A stretch of 64,000 bases of DNA from Streptomyces ambofaciens ATCC 23877 (GCF_001267885.1 NZ_CP012382.1:496001-560000); one strand, 5' to 3'; shown: positions 33,782-43,600, counted from the stretch's first letter. The notes: generated from the sequence alone by a model not told the origin. Numbers and translations are program-made.

Positions 33782-35868
33782 CCGAACAGGCGGCCTCGGA
33801 CGACCACCCGGCGGGCTCGGGCACGCTCAAGCCCGTGGTCTTCTTCGGCTCGGCCGCGCTGATCCTCTCCCTCTCGTTGTGGGCGATCATCTCGCCCTCC
33901 GGAGCCGAGAAGGCCATCGGAGTGGCCGTCGACAGGATCTCGTCCTGGTTCGGGTGGTACTACTTCCTCGCCGCGACGCTGGTCCTGGTGTTCGTCGTCT
34001 ACATCGGTGTGTCCAAGTACGGCACGGTCAAGCTGGGACCGAAGCACTACAAGCCGGACTACGGACTCTTCGCGTGGGCGGCGATGCTGTTCGCGGCGGG
34101 CATCGGCATCGACCTGATGTTCTTCTCCGTGGCGGGTCCGGTGAGCCACTACCTCGCGCCGCCGGAGGGCTCCCCGGAGACGGTCGAGGCGGCGCGACAG
34201 GCGGTGGTGTGGACGTTGTTCCACTACGGCATCACCGGCTGGGCGATGTACGCCCTCATGGGCATGGTGCTCGGCTACTTCGCCTTCCGGTACCGGCTCC
34301 CGCTCGCGATCCGCTCCGCGCTGTACCCGGTCATCGGCCGCCGCATCCACGGGAGGATCGGTGACACGGTCGACCTGGCGGCCATCATCGGCACCGTCTT
34401 CGGCATCTCCGTGTCGCTCGGCATCGGCGTGGTCCAGCTGAACTACGGGCTGAAGGTCCTCTTCGGCGTGCCGGAGGGGCTGCCCGCGCAGATCGGCCTG
34501 ATCGTGGTGGCGGTGGTGATGGCCACCGTGTCCGCCGTGTCCGGAGTGGACAAGGGCATCCGGCGTCTGTCACAGCTCAACGTCCTGCTCGCCGTCCTCC
34601 TCATGCTCTTCGTCCTGGTCGTGGGCGAACCCTTCAGACTGCTCAACGCGCTGGTGCAGAACATCGGCGACTACATCAGCGGCTTCCCCTCGATGACCCT
34701 GAACACGTTCGCCTACGACCAGCCCACCGAGTGGCTGAACGCGTGGACGCTGTTCTTCTGGGCCTGGTGGATCGCCTGGGCCCCCTTCGTGGGACTGTTC
34801 CTGGCCCGGATCTCCCGCGGCCGCACCCTGCGGCAGTTCGTGGCCGCGACGCTGATCGTCCCGTTCCTCTTCACCGGGCTCTTCCTCTCGATCCTCGGCA
34901 ACAGTGCCCTGTTCCTCGTACGGGACGGAAACACCGAGTTCGGCCGGACCGCGATGGACTCGCCGGAGCAGGCCTTCTACGGGTTGCTGGAGCAGTACCC
35001 GGGCGCGACCTTCAGCGCCGGCCTCGCCACGTTCGTCGGGCTGTTGCTGTACGTCACCTCCGCGGACTCCGGCGCGCTGGTGATGGGCAATCTCAGCTCC
35101 GACCTGCCGACCCCGGTGACCGACGCGGCACCGTGGCTGCGCATCTTCTGGGCGGTGGCGACAGGATTGCTCACGCTCGCCATGCTCCTCGTGGGCGGTG
35201 TGCAGGCCCTGACCGACGCCACGATCATCATGGGCCTGCCCTTCTCCGTCGTCATGTTCCTGATCATGATCGGTCTCTACCTGGCATTGCGTACCGAACG
35301 CATGCGGGAGGAGGCACTGGCCACCTCGCTCCCTGCCTCGCTGTCCGGGCGTACCACCCAGCAGGGCCCACCGGGTACCCGGAACTGGCGGCGGCGGCTC
35401 GCACGGGCGACGACCTTCCCCGGCCGTCGGGCGGCCCTGCGGTTCCTCGACGACGTGTGCCGCCCCGCTTTCCAGGACGTCGTCGAGGAACTGCGGGAGC
35501 AGGGCACGTCGGCGGAGCTCCTGGAAGGGGAGAGCGAGGAGAGCGCCCTGCCGCACGTGGGGCTCCAGGCGCCGACCGGCCCGAGCGACGTCTTCGTCTA
35601 CCGGATCTGGCCCGTGGAGTTGCCCACACCCGGCTTCGCGACCCGTTCGGTCAGCACCCACGACAGCTACGTGCGCTGCGAGGTCCAGCTGGCCGAGGGG
35701 AACCAGGGCTACGACGTGATGGGCTACACGAGGGAGCAGCTCATCGCGGACGTGCTCGACCACTACGAGCGCCATCTGGAGTTCCTGCGGTTGCATCACG
35801 AGGCGGCGGCGCGCTCGGCCCTGCCCGACCACCGCCCCGACGACCCGGAGGCGCACCTGCCGGAATAG
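33778..35868 (+). CDS. betT: BCCT-family choline/betaine transporter with C-terminal extension
   Basis: GTG 33778 overlaps the betA stop (GTGA). The 696-residue protein has about 12 membrane segments. The BCCT signature FFWAWWIAWAPFVGLFLARI lies near residue 322, with GIGIDLMFFSVAGPVSHYL near 113. A hydrophilic C-terminal domain of about 170 residues follows the last span, as in BetT-type carriers, where it senses osmotic stress. It imports choline for the two enzymes upstream. Selectivity for choline over betaine is inferred from the operon. Confidence 0.9.
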   Translation: MTEQAASDDHPAGSGTLKPVVFFGSAALILSLSLWAIISPSGAEKAIGVAVDRISSWFGWYYFLAATLVLVFVVYIGVSKYGTVKLGPKHYKPDYGLFAWAAMLFAAGIGIDLMFFSVAGPVSHYLAPPEGSPETVEAARQAVVWTLFHYGITGWAMYALMGMVLGYFAFRYRLPLAIRSALYPVIGRRIHGRIGDTVDLAAIIGTVFGISVSLGIGVVQLNYGLKVLFGVPEGLPAQIGLIVVAVVMATVSAVSGVDKGIRRLSQLNVLLAVLLMLFVLVVGEPFRLLNALVQNIGDYISGFPSMTLNTFAYDQPTEWLNAWTLFFWAWWIAWAPFVGLFLARISRGRTLRQFVAATLIVPFLFTGLFLSILGNSALFLVRDGNTEFGRTAMDSPEQAFYGLLEQYPGATFSAGLATFVGLLLYVTSADSGALVMGNLSSDLPTPVTDAAPWLRIFWAVATGLLTLAMLLVGGVQALTDATIIMGLPFSVVMFLIMIGLYLALRTERMREEALATSLPASLSGRTTQQGPPGTRNWRRRLARATTFPGRRAALRFLDDVCRPAFQDVVEELREQGTSAELLEGESEESALPHVGLQAPTGPSDVFVYRIWPVELPTPGFATRSVSTHDSYVRCEVQLAEGNQGYDVMGYTREQLIADVLDHYERHLEFLRLHHEAAARSALPDHRPDDPEAHLPE

Positions 35869-36124
35869 CGGACGACCGGCTTCCCGCGCAGACCGCGGCC
35901 CTGGGCACGCCGCCACGTGCCGTTGCCGGAAGGCCTCGCTCTGGGCCGAGTGACCGGCTCACCGCGGTCTGGCGAACGGCGCGAGTCGCCGTGGACGAGA
36001 TCGTGGTGCGGCCCACCGCTCAGCGGTGACGACCCCCTCCCCCGGCCGGTGTGCCGCCCTGCGGTTGTGTCCACCGGTGGTACGGCGGATTCTGTAGGGG
36101 ACGAACGGGGGCTGGTACGGGCCT

Positions 36125-38509
36125 ATGACTGGATGGACCGCGGACGAAGGCGCCGACTTCCGGGGCCCCCTCGACATCACCAGGGCGGCCACGATGGTCA
36201 TCGACGCCCAGGACACGGTCATCGGGTGGAGCCCCGCGGCGGAGCGGCTGCTCGGCTATCCGTCTCAGGAGATCGTCGGCCGGCCTCTGTCCACGTTCCT
36301 GTCGAGCGGCCCCACGCCCTCGGTTTCCCCGCTCCCCCTGTCTCTGCAGGGGAACGAGATCCGCGCCGCCCGGAGCCGGGAGGGGCGCGAGGTGGTCGTC
36401 GCCACCGCGGTGTGCCCCCTCCCCGGCGCCGGCAGGGCGGTGCGCGTCCTGGTCGCCACGGAGCTGAAACAGCTCAGGATGTGGGACGCCCGGATGGCCC
36501 TGCTGCACGGTCTGGCCACCCAGTCACCCGTGGGGCTGGCCATCTACGACACCGAACTGCGTCTCACCTGGTGCAACGCGGCCTACGAACGGGAGATCGG
36601 CCGGCCCTTCGCCGAGTTCCGCGGCCTTCGGGCCGATGAGCTGTACGCGGAGGGACGGTTCGTGACCAAGGGGCACCCGCCCACCCTGGAGGCGGTCATG
36701 CGGCGCGTGCTCGCCACCGGGGAGCCCTTCCTGGACCTGCACTTCCAGGGCCGGCCGCCCAGCGATCCGGAAACGGACCACCTCTGGTCCTGCGCCTACT
36801 ACCGGCTCCAGGACGCCGACGGCCATGTCTTCGGGGTCTGCGAGGACGCGTTCGACATCTCCGACCGCCAGAGGGCCCAGCAACGGCTGGCCCTGCTCGT
36901 CGAGGCCGGCCGCGGGATCGGCACCACGCTCGACGTGATGGTCACCGCACGGAAGATCACCGAGGTGGCGGTTCCGGAGTTCGCCTCCGTCGTCACGGTC
37001 GACCTGGCCAGCGAGGTCCTGGAGGGGGAGGTACCGGCCACCGACGGCTCGGCGCCCATGCCTCTGGTGCGGGCCGCCCGCTGCCCGAGCGCGGACCACC
37101 ACGCCCGGAAGCCCGACGTGGCGTCCCCGTCCTCACGCGTGGCGTACCCGTCCGGTTCGCCGCAGGACCGCTGCCTCTCCTCGGGCGGCCTCGTGCTCGA
37201 CGACACGACCCTCGTCGTACCGCTCCGGGCCGGTGCCGGCATGCTGGGCCTCGTCACCTTCGTCCGCGGCGCCGGGTCGGCCACCTTCGACGGCGGCGAG
37301 GTGGCGCTGGCCGACGAGTTGGTCGCCCGTACCGCCGTGTCCATCGACAACGCCCGCCGCTTCACCCGTGAGCGCAACGCCGCCCTGACGCTCCAGCGCC
37401 AGCTGCTGCCGCGGCAGCTGTGCGAGGGGTCGGCGGTGGAACTGGCCTACCGCTATCTGCCCACGGACGACGTGACCGGCGTCGGCGGGGACTGGTTCGA
37501 CGTGATCCCCCTGTCCGGGACCCGGGTCGGGCTCGTGGTCGGGGACGTGGTCGGCCACGGGTTGCAGGCCGCCGCCACCATGGGGCGGCTGCGTACGACC
37601 GTACGCGCGTTCGCCCAGCTGGACATGGACCCCGTCGAGGTCCTGTCACGGCTCGACGACCTCGTCGCCCAGTCGGGAGAGGAGCAGTGGGGCGAGACGG
37701 GTGCGCCGGACGGCGGGCACGCCGATGTGACCACGGGGGCGACCTGTCTCTACTCGGTCTACGATCCGGTGTCGCGGCGCTGTGTCATGGCCCGGGCCGG
37801 CCACCTGCCACCGGCGGTCGTCGACCCGGACGGCCGGCTCTCCTTCCCGGAGCTCCCGGCCGGGCCGCCCCTCGGTCTCGGTGGCCTCCCCTTCGAGTCC
37901 ACGGAGATCGAACTGCCCGTGGGCAGCCTGCTGGCCCTCTTCACGGACGGCCTGGTCGAAGCGCGCGACCACGACATCGATCACGGACTGGCCACTCTGG
38001 GGCGGGTGCTCAGTGACCGGCACGCGTCCTTGGAGGAACTGTGCGACCGGGCCGTGGCGGAGCTCCTCCCCGGCGGCTCGACGGCGGACGACACCGCACT
38101 GCTGCTGGTCCGCACCCGCGAACTGGACACCTCGCAGGTCGCCGAATGGGAGCTTCCCGCCGAGCCGCTCACCGCGGGCCGCTTCCGGGACCTGGCCACC
38201 GGGCAACTGGACCGGTGGGGACTGGAGGAGCTGGCGTTCACGACCGAGCTGGTCGTCAGTGAGCTGGTGACCAACGCGGTCAGGTACGCCGCGGGGCCGG
38301 TGCGGGTCCGCCTCATCCGGGACCGCACCCTTCTGTGCGAGGTCGCCGACACCGGCCACACGTCACCGCACCTGCGTCACAGCAGCGAGGACGACGAGGG
38401 CGGACGAGGCCTGTTCATCGTCGCGCAACTCGTCCAGCGGTGGGGGACCCGCTACTCCGGCACCGGCAAGACCATCTGGACCGAACAGGCCTTCCCCGCC
38501 ACGGAATAG
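36125..38509 (+). CDS. PAS-PAS-GAF-SpoIIE phosphatase with anti-sigma ATPase domain
   Basis: A 794-residue cytosolic signalling protein of a type abundant in Streptomyces. Domains in order are PAS (about 15-115), PAS (125-250), GAF (265-415), a PP2C/SpoIIE phosphatase (435-660) and a HATPase domain. The phosphatase shows GVGGDWFDVI and VVGDVVGHG. The HATPase (675-790) has an N-box ELVTNAVRYA and a G-box GGRGLFIV, as in RsbW-like anti-sigma kinases. Such proteins control sigma factors through dephosphorylation of an anti-anti-sigma protein. No cognate STAS protein is adjacent. The ribosome site is weak. A strong terminator follows. Confidence 0.88.
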   Translation: MTGWTADEGADFRGPLDITRAATMVIDAQDTVIGWSPAAERLLGYPSQEIVGRPLSTFLSSGPTPSVSPLPLSLQGNEIRAARSREGREVVVATAVCPLPGAGRAVRVLVATELKQLRMWDARMALLHGLATQSPVGLAIYDTELRLTWCNAAYEREIGRPFAEFRGLRADELYAEGRFVTKGHPPTLEAVMRRVLATGEPFLDLHFQGRPPSDPETDHLWSCAYYRLQDADGHVFGVCEDAFDISDRQRAQQRLALLVEAGRGIGTTLDVMVTARKITEVAVPEFASVVTVDLASEVLEGEVPATDGSAPMPLVRAARCPSADHHARKPDVASPSSRVAYPSGSPQDRCLSSGGLVLDDTTLVVPLRAGAGMLGLVTFVRGAGSATFDGGEVALADELVARTAVSIDNARRFTRERNAALTLQRQLLPRQLCEGSAVELAYRYLPTDDVTGVGGDWFDVIPLSGTRVGLVVGDVVGHGLQAAATMGRLRTTVRAFAQLDMDPVEVLSRLDDLVAQSGEEQWGETGAPDGGHADVTTGATCLYSVYDPVSRRCVMARAGHLPPAVVDPDGRLSFPELPAGPPLGLGGLPFESTEIELPVGSLLALFTDGLVEARDHDIDHGLATLGRVLSDRHASLEELCDRAVAELLPGGSTADDTALLLVRTRELDTSQVAEWELPAEPLTAGRFRDLATGQLDRWGLEELAFTTELVVSELVTNAVRYAAGPVRVRLIRDRTLLCEVADTGHTSPHLRHSSEDDEGGRGLFIVAQLVQRWGTRYSGTGKTIWTEQAFPATE

Positions 38510-38620
38510 GAGGCTCGGTCACGCCGGCGCGCGGCGCTGCGGGGTGGTCGGTGTGTGCGGCGGGCCTTTCTGGCGCTTGCGGCTCTTTCGCACCCGCGAG
38601 CCGCCGGCGCTTCTCGCGGC

Positions 38621-38657
38621 ACCGGGCTCCGGAGCGCCCATCGCTCCGGAGCCCGGT
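38621..38657. terminator. Bidirectional hairpin terminator
   Basis: A perfect 16-bp stem (38621-38636 with 38642-38657) closes the loop CCCAT, between the convergent SpoIIE-type gene and the sigma factor gene. No T-tract follows. Confidence 0.85.
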
Positions 38658-38691
38658 GAGCGGCCCTTCGCCGGGCGTGTCACGGGGCCTG

Positions 38692-39333
38692 TCAGGCGGT
38701 GGCACCCAACGGTTCGGCCCGCTCGGCGTCGTGCAGGGCCCGCATCAGGGAGGCACGGGCCCTGGCGACGCGGGACCGGACCGTTCCGACCGGGCAGTCG
38801 CTGAGCGCGGCCGCCTCCGCGTAGGGAAGGCCGAGGAGCTGGGTGAGCACGAACGCCTCACGGCGTTCGTCGGGCAGCGCCGCCAGCAGCTCCCCGAGCG
38901 CGATGCCGTCGTCGAAGCCCGGCAGGCCGCGCTCCTGCGCGCGTTCGGCGACGGTCTGCCAGTCGTCGGTGTCGGCGAGGCGGGGCCGGGCCGAGGCGTG
39001 CCGGTAGCTGTCGACGACCGCGCGCCGGGCGATGGACAACAGCCAGGTCCGGGCGGAGGAGCGGCCCTCGAAGCGGTGCAGGCTGCCGAGGGCCCGCAGG
39101 AAGGTGTCCTGGGCCAGGTCGTCGGCGGTCTGGGGGTCGGCACCGAGATAGGTGACGAAATGGCGTACGTCGCGGTGGAGGGCGCGTACGAGGTGGTCGA
39201 CGGCCTCCGTGTCACCGTCGCGGGCGGCGAGCGCCCAGGTCGTCGTCGACACGTCCGCGGACGTCCTCGCGTCGCGGTCGCGTGCGGCTCGTGACGTCAT
39301 GTCACATGTCTCGGGCAGGGCAGGACTGATCAC
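38692..39333 (-). CDS. ECF-type RNA polymerase sigma factor
   Basis: GTG 39333 has AAGGA six bases upstream, which is better than the ATG at 39300. The 213-residue product has region 2 (HFVTYLGADPQTADDLAQDT, then FLRALGS) and region 4 (LGLPYAEAAALSDCPVGTVR). It resembles the SigC-like group I associate with copper-related genes in actinobacteria. The neighbouring Met/His-rich membrane protein is compatible with that. No anti-sigma factor is adjacent. Confidence 0.85.
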   Translation of the reverse strand: MISPALPETCDMTSRAARDRDARTSADVSTTTWALAARDGDTEAVDHLVRALHRDVRHFVTYLGADPQTADDLAQDTFLRALGSLHRFEGRSSARTWLLSIARRAVVDSYRHASARPRLADTDDWQTVAERAQERGLPGFDDGIALGELLAALPDERREAFVLTQLLGLPYAEAAALSDCPVGTVRSRVARARASLMRALHDAERAEPLGATA

Positions 39334-39522
39334 CTGGTGTCCTTCTCGGGAGGCCGGAGGCCCGGCATGCGGGCGCCCGGCACCCGGATCCGGCCGCGTG
39401 GGACACGGGGCGGATCCGGTGACGGTGGGGAGTGGCGGGCGTACCCGCGCACGGCGGTGTACGTCCGTCGCCCGAGCCGCCCGGGCGCGCTGCACCGGGG
39501 CGGTGTCGGGGAGCCGGCTGTC

Positions 39523-40242
39523 TCAGACGACAGCGGTCCCCGTGGGAGGGCCCCGAGAAGTGATCGCGTACACGAGGAAGAGCCGGCGCGGCCTCCGCGC
39601 CGAGCGGCCGCGCCGGGTGAGGAGGCGGGGCCGGTGCGGGAGCGCGGGAAGCGCGAGGCTCAGCCGCAGTGGGGCGGCCAGCCGTCCGGCGACGGCCCGC
39701 AGGACGCGGAAGGCGGCGCGTTCACCATGCGCGAGCCACAGGCCGCTCAGCAGCGCGGCCAGCAGGTGGGCGGCCAGCATGCCCGAGGAGGACATTCCGC
39801 CCATGGCGTGGCCCATGCCCGCCATGGAGTCCGTGACACCCGTCGCGCCCGTGGTGGACGCGCCGTGTGTCATGGAGTGCGCGGCATGCCCCATGTGCGC
39901 CATGGACGCCATGTGGTCCATGGAAGGGGTGCCGTCGGCCATGCCCCCCACGGAGGCGGACGGCCGCGGGGCGGCGGGCGGCAGCGACCGCTCCTGCGCG
40001 TACGAGAACCAGGCGTGCAAGGCGGTCTGGGCGACCACGGCGACCGAGGGGACGAGCACCAGTCCGCGCTCACGGCCGGCCAGGCACCACGCCGCTCCCG
40101 CGGTCACCACCGTCGCCGGGGCCAACGCCCACCAGGGCACCGAGGTGCCCGACATCAGGACGTGTCCCAGGGTGGCGAGCAGCACGCAGACGGCCGCGAA
40201 CACCGCGGCCCTCGTCGTGCGGGAACACCACCCAGCAGTCAT
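39523..40242 (-). CDS. Met/His-rich membrane protein, possibly copper-related
   Basis: The 239-residue protein has about four hydrophobic segments. Residues 99-150 hold an unusually Met/His-dense stretch (SMDHMASMAHMGHAAHSMTH, then MAGMGHAMGGM) expected to bind copper on the outer face of the membrane. The Arg-rich tail would be cytosolic. I recall similar proteins beside YcnI/PCuAC copper chaperones and an ECF sigma factor in Streptomyces; here only the sigma factor (38692-39333) is present. The metal is inferred from composition. The 189-base gap to the sigma gene leaves co-transcription uncertain. Confidence 0.75.
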   Translation of the reverse strand: MTAGWCSRTTRAAVFAAVCVLLATLGHVLMSGTSVPWWALAPATVVTAGAAWCLAGRERGLVLVPSVAVVAQTALHAWFSYAQERSLPPAAPRPSASVGGMADGTPSMDHMASMAHMGHAAHSMTHGASTTGATGVTDSMAGMGHAMGGMSSSGMLAAHLLAALLSGLWLAHGERAAFRVLRAVAGRLAAPLRLSLALPALPHRPRLLTRRGRSARRPRRLFLVYAITSRGPPTGTAVV

Positions 40243-40417
40243 GGCGGCTCATCCTCGCATCCCTGGCTCCGCCCTCACGCGGGGATACGGAGCGCTCCCC
40301 CGGCCGACACTCAGCACTGTCCCGGTGATTCACGTCACAGTAAAGACCGGGAGCGCGGATCGGGTTCGGACCGACGCATGGGTGCAGGGGTGCCTCCCCG
40401 TCCCGAGACGTGCCTCC

Positions 40418-41449
40418 TCAGCCCTCTCGCCGCCCAAGGCTCCTCAACTCCTCGGCGAGGGAGCTGATGGCCGCGGGGTTGCGCGGGCTCTCGACGAGGT
40501 CGACGTAGTCGAGGACGACGATCCGGTCGTTCCTGATCGCCGAGACGTCGGCGAGCGGCTTGTAGGTCATGAGGAACTTCCGCTTCTGTTCCGCGGTGAC
40601 GTCCCCGTAGTCGTTGATCACGATGACCTCGGGGTCGCGGTCGACGACCGTCTCCCAGCCCACGGTCGTCCAGCTGTCCTTAAGGTCCTTCATGACGTGG
40701 TCACCGCCGGCCTTGGTGATGATGTCGTGGGGCCCCGCGTAGGCGCCGGACGTGAACGGCTTGTCCTCGCCGCCGTCGTAGAGGAACACGCGCGGCCGGT
40801 CAGCGCCCCGCAAGGCTCCCGCCTGCGCGTCGGCCACCTGCCGGCGGAACTTCCTGATCAGGGATTCGGCCCTGTCCTCGACGTCGAACACCCGGCCCAG
40901 GTTCCTGAGGTCCGTGTACAGCGCGTCGAGTGGCGCCATCACGCCGCGGGCCTCGCCCTGTCCGTTGCGGCACGACTCGGTGAGCAGGTACGAGTCGATG
41001 CCGACGCGCCGCAGTGCGTCGGGGGTGAAGCCCTCGCCCTCGTTGAAGCCGTAGTTCCAGCCCGCGAAGACCAGGTCGGCCCGGGCGTCCAGGACCAGTT
41101 CCTTGTTGATCCGGTCCTTCGAGAGCCACTCGGTCTTCCGGTAGCCGTCCTTCCACGGCACCGTCGCCAGGTCTCCCTTGTCGTCGGGCATGACGTATCC
41201 GGCCATGTGGTCCTCGAGGCCGAGGGCGAACATGATCTCGGTGATGCCGACGTCGTTGGTGACCACGCGTCGGGGAGCGCTGTCGAAGGTCTTCTTCTCC
41301 CCGCAGTTCTCGACCGTGACCGGATAGTGGCCGTCGGAGGGGCGGGCTTCGTCCCCCTGGCCCTTCTCCGAGGAGACGTCCGCCCCGCAGCCGGTGAGGG
41401 CGAGGGCGAGGGCCAGGGCGAGCGCTAGCGGGCGTGCGAGGTCGGGCAT
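40418..41449 (-). CDS. ABC transporter substrate-binding lipoprotein (probable cobalamin)
   Basis: Start ATG 41449 with AAGGAG upstream. The lipobox ALTGC puts the acylated Cys at residue 21, after a low-complexity Leu-Ala signal core. The mature 320 residues are a class III (FecB/BtuF) periplasmic-binding fold: APRRVVTNDVGITEIMFALG near the start and DRDPEVIVINDYGD near the end. It is the last gene of a permease-ATPase-binding protein operon headed by a probable cobalamin riboswitch. That points to cobalamin or cobamide uptake rather than ferric siderophore uptake. Confidence 0.85.
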   Translation of the reverse strand: MPDLARPLALALALALALTGCGADVSSEKGQGDEARPSDGHYPVTVENCGEKKTFDSAPRRVVTNDVGITEIMFALGLEDHMAGYVMPDDKGDLATVPWKDGYRKTEWLSKDRINKELVLDARADLVFAGWNYGFNEGEGFTPDALRRVGIDSYLLTESCRNGQGEARGVMAPLDALYTDLRNLGRVFDVEDRAESLIRKFRRQVADAQAGALRGADRPRVFLYDGGEDKPFTSGAYAGPHDIITKAGGDHVMKDLKDSWTTVGWETVVDRDPEVIVINDYGDVTAEQKRKFLMTYKPLADVSAIRNDRIVVLDYVDLVESPRNPAAISSLAEELRSLGRREG

Positions 41450-41489
41450 GGTGACGGTGGCTCCTTGGAGGGCGGACCTGGGAGGCGGA

Positions 41490-42263
41490 CTACTGGGCGG
41501 GGAGACGGTCGAAGAGCAGTTGGACCGCGCCGGTCTCCGGGTGGGGGACGCGGTGCGCCCGGACGCCGAAGACATCGGCCAGCAGGGCGGGCGTGAGGAC
41601 GTCGTGGGGGGTGCCGGAGGCGACGGTCCGTCCGCCGTCGACGACGTGCAGGAGGTCGCAGTGGAGCGCGGCGAGGTTGAGGTCGTGCAGCGCCGTGAGC
41701 ACGGTCAGCCCGCTGGAGCGTACGAGGGAGAGGACCTCCAGCTGTTGTGCGATGTCCAGGTGGTTGGTGGGCTCGTCCAGGACCAGGACCTGCGGCTGCT
41801 GAGCGAGCGCGCGGGCGATCAGGACCCGCTGCTTCTCGCCGCCGGAGAGTGTGAGGAAGCCGCGGTCGGTCAGATGGACGGCGCCGACTGCCTCCAGCGC
41901 GGCGGCGCACGTCCGCCGGTCCTCGTCGGTGACCCGGGCCATCGCCCCCTGGTGCGGCAGCCTGCCCATGGCCACGACCTCGGCCACCGTGAAGTCGAAC
42001 TCCGCGCCCGCTTCCTGCGGAAGGGCGGCCAGCCGGCGCGCGCTCTCCCGCGCGTTCATGGCCGACAGGTCCTCGCCATCGATACGTACCGCGCCGGCCG
42101 TGGGACGCAGGGCCCGGTACACGCATCGCAACAGGGTCGACTTGCCACTGCCGTTGGGCCCGACGAGGCCCACGACCTGGCCGCTCCCCGCGCGCAGCGA
42201 GATGTCCCGTACCAGGAGCGCGCCGGAGATCCCGACGGTGACCGCGTCGATGTCGACCTGCAT
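41490..42263 (-). CDS. ABC transporter ATP-binding protein (probable cobalamin importer)
   Basis: A 257-residue ATPase with Walker A GPNGSGKST (34-42), signature LSGGEKQR (136-143), Walker B VLVLDEPT (about 157) and the switch His in LTALHDLNLA. It is the FecE/BtuD type that drives type II importers. Its ATG overlaps the permease stop codon by one base, so the two are coupled. The binding-protein gene follows after 40 bases. Confidence 0.9.
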   Translation of the reverse strand: MQVDIDAVTVGISGALLVRDISLRAGSGQVVGLVGPNGSGKSTLLRCVYRALRPTAGAVRIDGEDLSAMNARESARRLAALPQEAGAEFDFTVAEVVAMGRLPHQGAMARVTDEDRRTCAAALEAVGAVHLTDRGFLTLSGGEKQRVLIARALAQQPQVLVLDEPTNHLDIAQQLEVLSLVRSSGLTVLTALHDLNLAALHCDLLHVVDGGRTVASGTPHDVLTPALLADVFGVRAHRVPHPETGAVQLLFDRLPAQ

Positions 42264-43369
42264 CACACGCCTCCGAAGGTGTAGCTGCGGCGGCGCATGA
42301 GCAGGATGAAGCACGGCACACCGATCGCCGCCGTCAGTACGCCCAGCGGCAGTTCGGCGGGGGCCAGCACCACGCGCGACAGGATGTCGACCCAGATCAG
42401 CAGTACGGCGCCCGCCAGGGGTGCCACGGCCAGCAGCCGGCGGTGGTCCGCCCCGACCAGCATCCGGGCGGCGTGCGGCACCATCAGGCCCACGAAGCCG
42501 ATCGCGCCGCTGACCGCGACCACGGCGCCGGTGACGGCGGCGGTGGTGAGGAAGAGCTCCTTGCGCAGCCTGCCGGGGTCGACGCCCAGTGCGGCAGCGG
42601 TCTCGTCGCCCATGGCGAGGGCGTTCAGGCGCCGCGCCGACCAGCCGAGGTGGACGAGGCCGCCGAGCACCGCGCCCGCGGCGATCGGCACGGAGGACCA
42701 ACTCGCGCCGCCCAGACTGCCGAGCAGCCACATCACCGCGGACCGGGCGGCCTCACCGTGCTCGGCGGCGAACACCATGAAGGTGGTCACGGCGGAGAAG
42801 CCGTAGTACAGGGCGGTACCCGTCAGCACGAGCCGGAGCGGCGTCAGCCCTCGCGGGGTCCGGGCGATCGCGTACACCAGGGTCATGGCGGCCAGCGCGG
42901 ACAGGAACGCGGCCGTGGACAGCGCCCAGACACCGAGTGCTCCGAAGGCGCCGAAGACGAGCACGGCGTTGGCTCCCACGCCCGCACCGGAGCTGATGCC
43001 GAGGACGAAGGGGTCGGCGAGCGCGTTGCGGACCATGGCCTGGACGGCGACGCCCACGGATGCCAGACCGGCGCCGACGACCGCGGCGAGCAGGGCGCGG
43101 GGGAAGCGGAGTTCCCACACGATGGTGTAGGAGGAGACCTCGTCCGGGGCTATCGACCCTCCGGTCAGACCCGCCCAGAGGTAGGAGAGTGCTTCGCTCC
43201 ACGCGAGCCCCGACGACCCGAACCCCGCCCCGCAGGCCAGGGAGACGGGGAGCGCGACGCACAGGCCGGTCACGAGCAGGGGCAACGGGATGCGTCGGGG
43301 TGGTGGGGGCCGACCGCTGCCGGTACCGCGGTGCGGGGCGGCGGATGTGCGGTCGCGGAGCGTGGCCAC
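42263..43369 (-). CDS. FecCD-family ABC permease (probable cobalamin importer)
   Basis: A 368-residue permease with about ten membrane segments. Family landmarks are RFPRALLAAVVGAGLASVGV (about 92-111), NALADPFVLGISSGAGVGAN and GFVGLMVPHAARMLVG (near 297). The start is taken as GTG 43369, although the ribosome site is poor. It is the first gene after the riboswitch-like leader. Such permeases carry iron-siderophore or vitamin B12; the leader favours B12. Confidence 0.88.
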   Translation of the reverse strand: MATLRDRTSAAPHRGTGSGRPPPPRRIPLPLLVTGLCVALPVSLACGAGFGSSGLAWSEALSYLWAGLTGGSIAPDEVSSYTIVWELRFPRALLAAVVGAGLASVGVAVQAMVRNALADPFVLGISSGAGVGANAVLVFGAFGALGVWALSTAAFLSALAAMTLVYAIARTPRGLTPLRLVLTGTALYYGFSAVTTFMVFAAEHGEAARSAVMWLLGSLGGASWSSVPIAAGAVLGGLVHLGWSARRLNALAMGDETAAALGVDPGRLRKELFLTTAAVTGAVVAVSGAIGFVGLMVPHAARMLVGADHRRLLAVAPLAGAVLLIWVDILSRVVLAPAELPLGVLTAAIGVPCFILLMRRRSYTFGGV

Positions 43370-43469
43370 AGGCGGATCGCTTTCGCCTCGGGCCGTGCGC
43401 CTGCGTGTTCGAAGGAGCGGGCCCGGGCGCCGTGCGCCGTGCGCAGCACCTCTCGCAGTCCACGGCGAT

Positions 43470-43600
43470 TGACAGGAGCTTCACCACCGCGGGTAATCGG
43501 GCTTACGGAAACCTGTACGGGATTCCGCCTACCGTTGCGGGTCAGCGCCGGACTTCGACCGGACTTCCCCCACGAGGCCCTTGCAGCTTAGCGCCTGTCC
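43470..43600 (-). ncRNA. Cobalamin riboswitch (probable)
   Basis: On the minus strand, about 100 bases upstream of the permease gene, the leader contains GGGGGAAGTCCGGT, then GAAGTCCGGCGCTGACCC and GCAACGGTAGG (43530-43572). This matches the conserved cobalamin-riboswitch core (GGGAA, CCGG, GAATCCGG, CTGACCCGCAACTGT), as I know it. A later segment with AAGCCCGATTACCCGC (about 43487-43502) fits the 3' part. Cobalamin binding would switch off expression of the importer. The boundaries are approximate. Confidence 0.8.

Noticed and set aside
41395..41435. Low-complexity GAGGGC/CAGGGC repeat
   Set aside because: It encodes the Leu-Ala core of the lipoprotein signal peptide of the binding protein and needs no other explanation.
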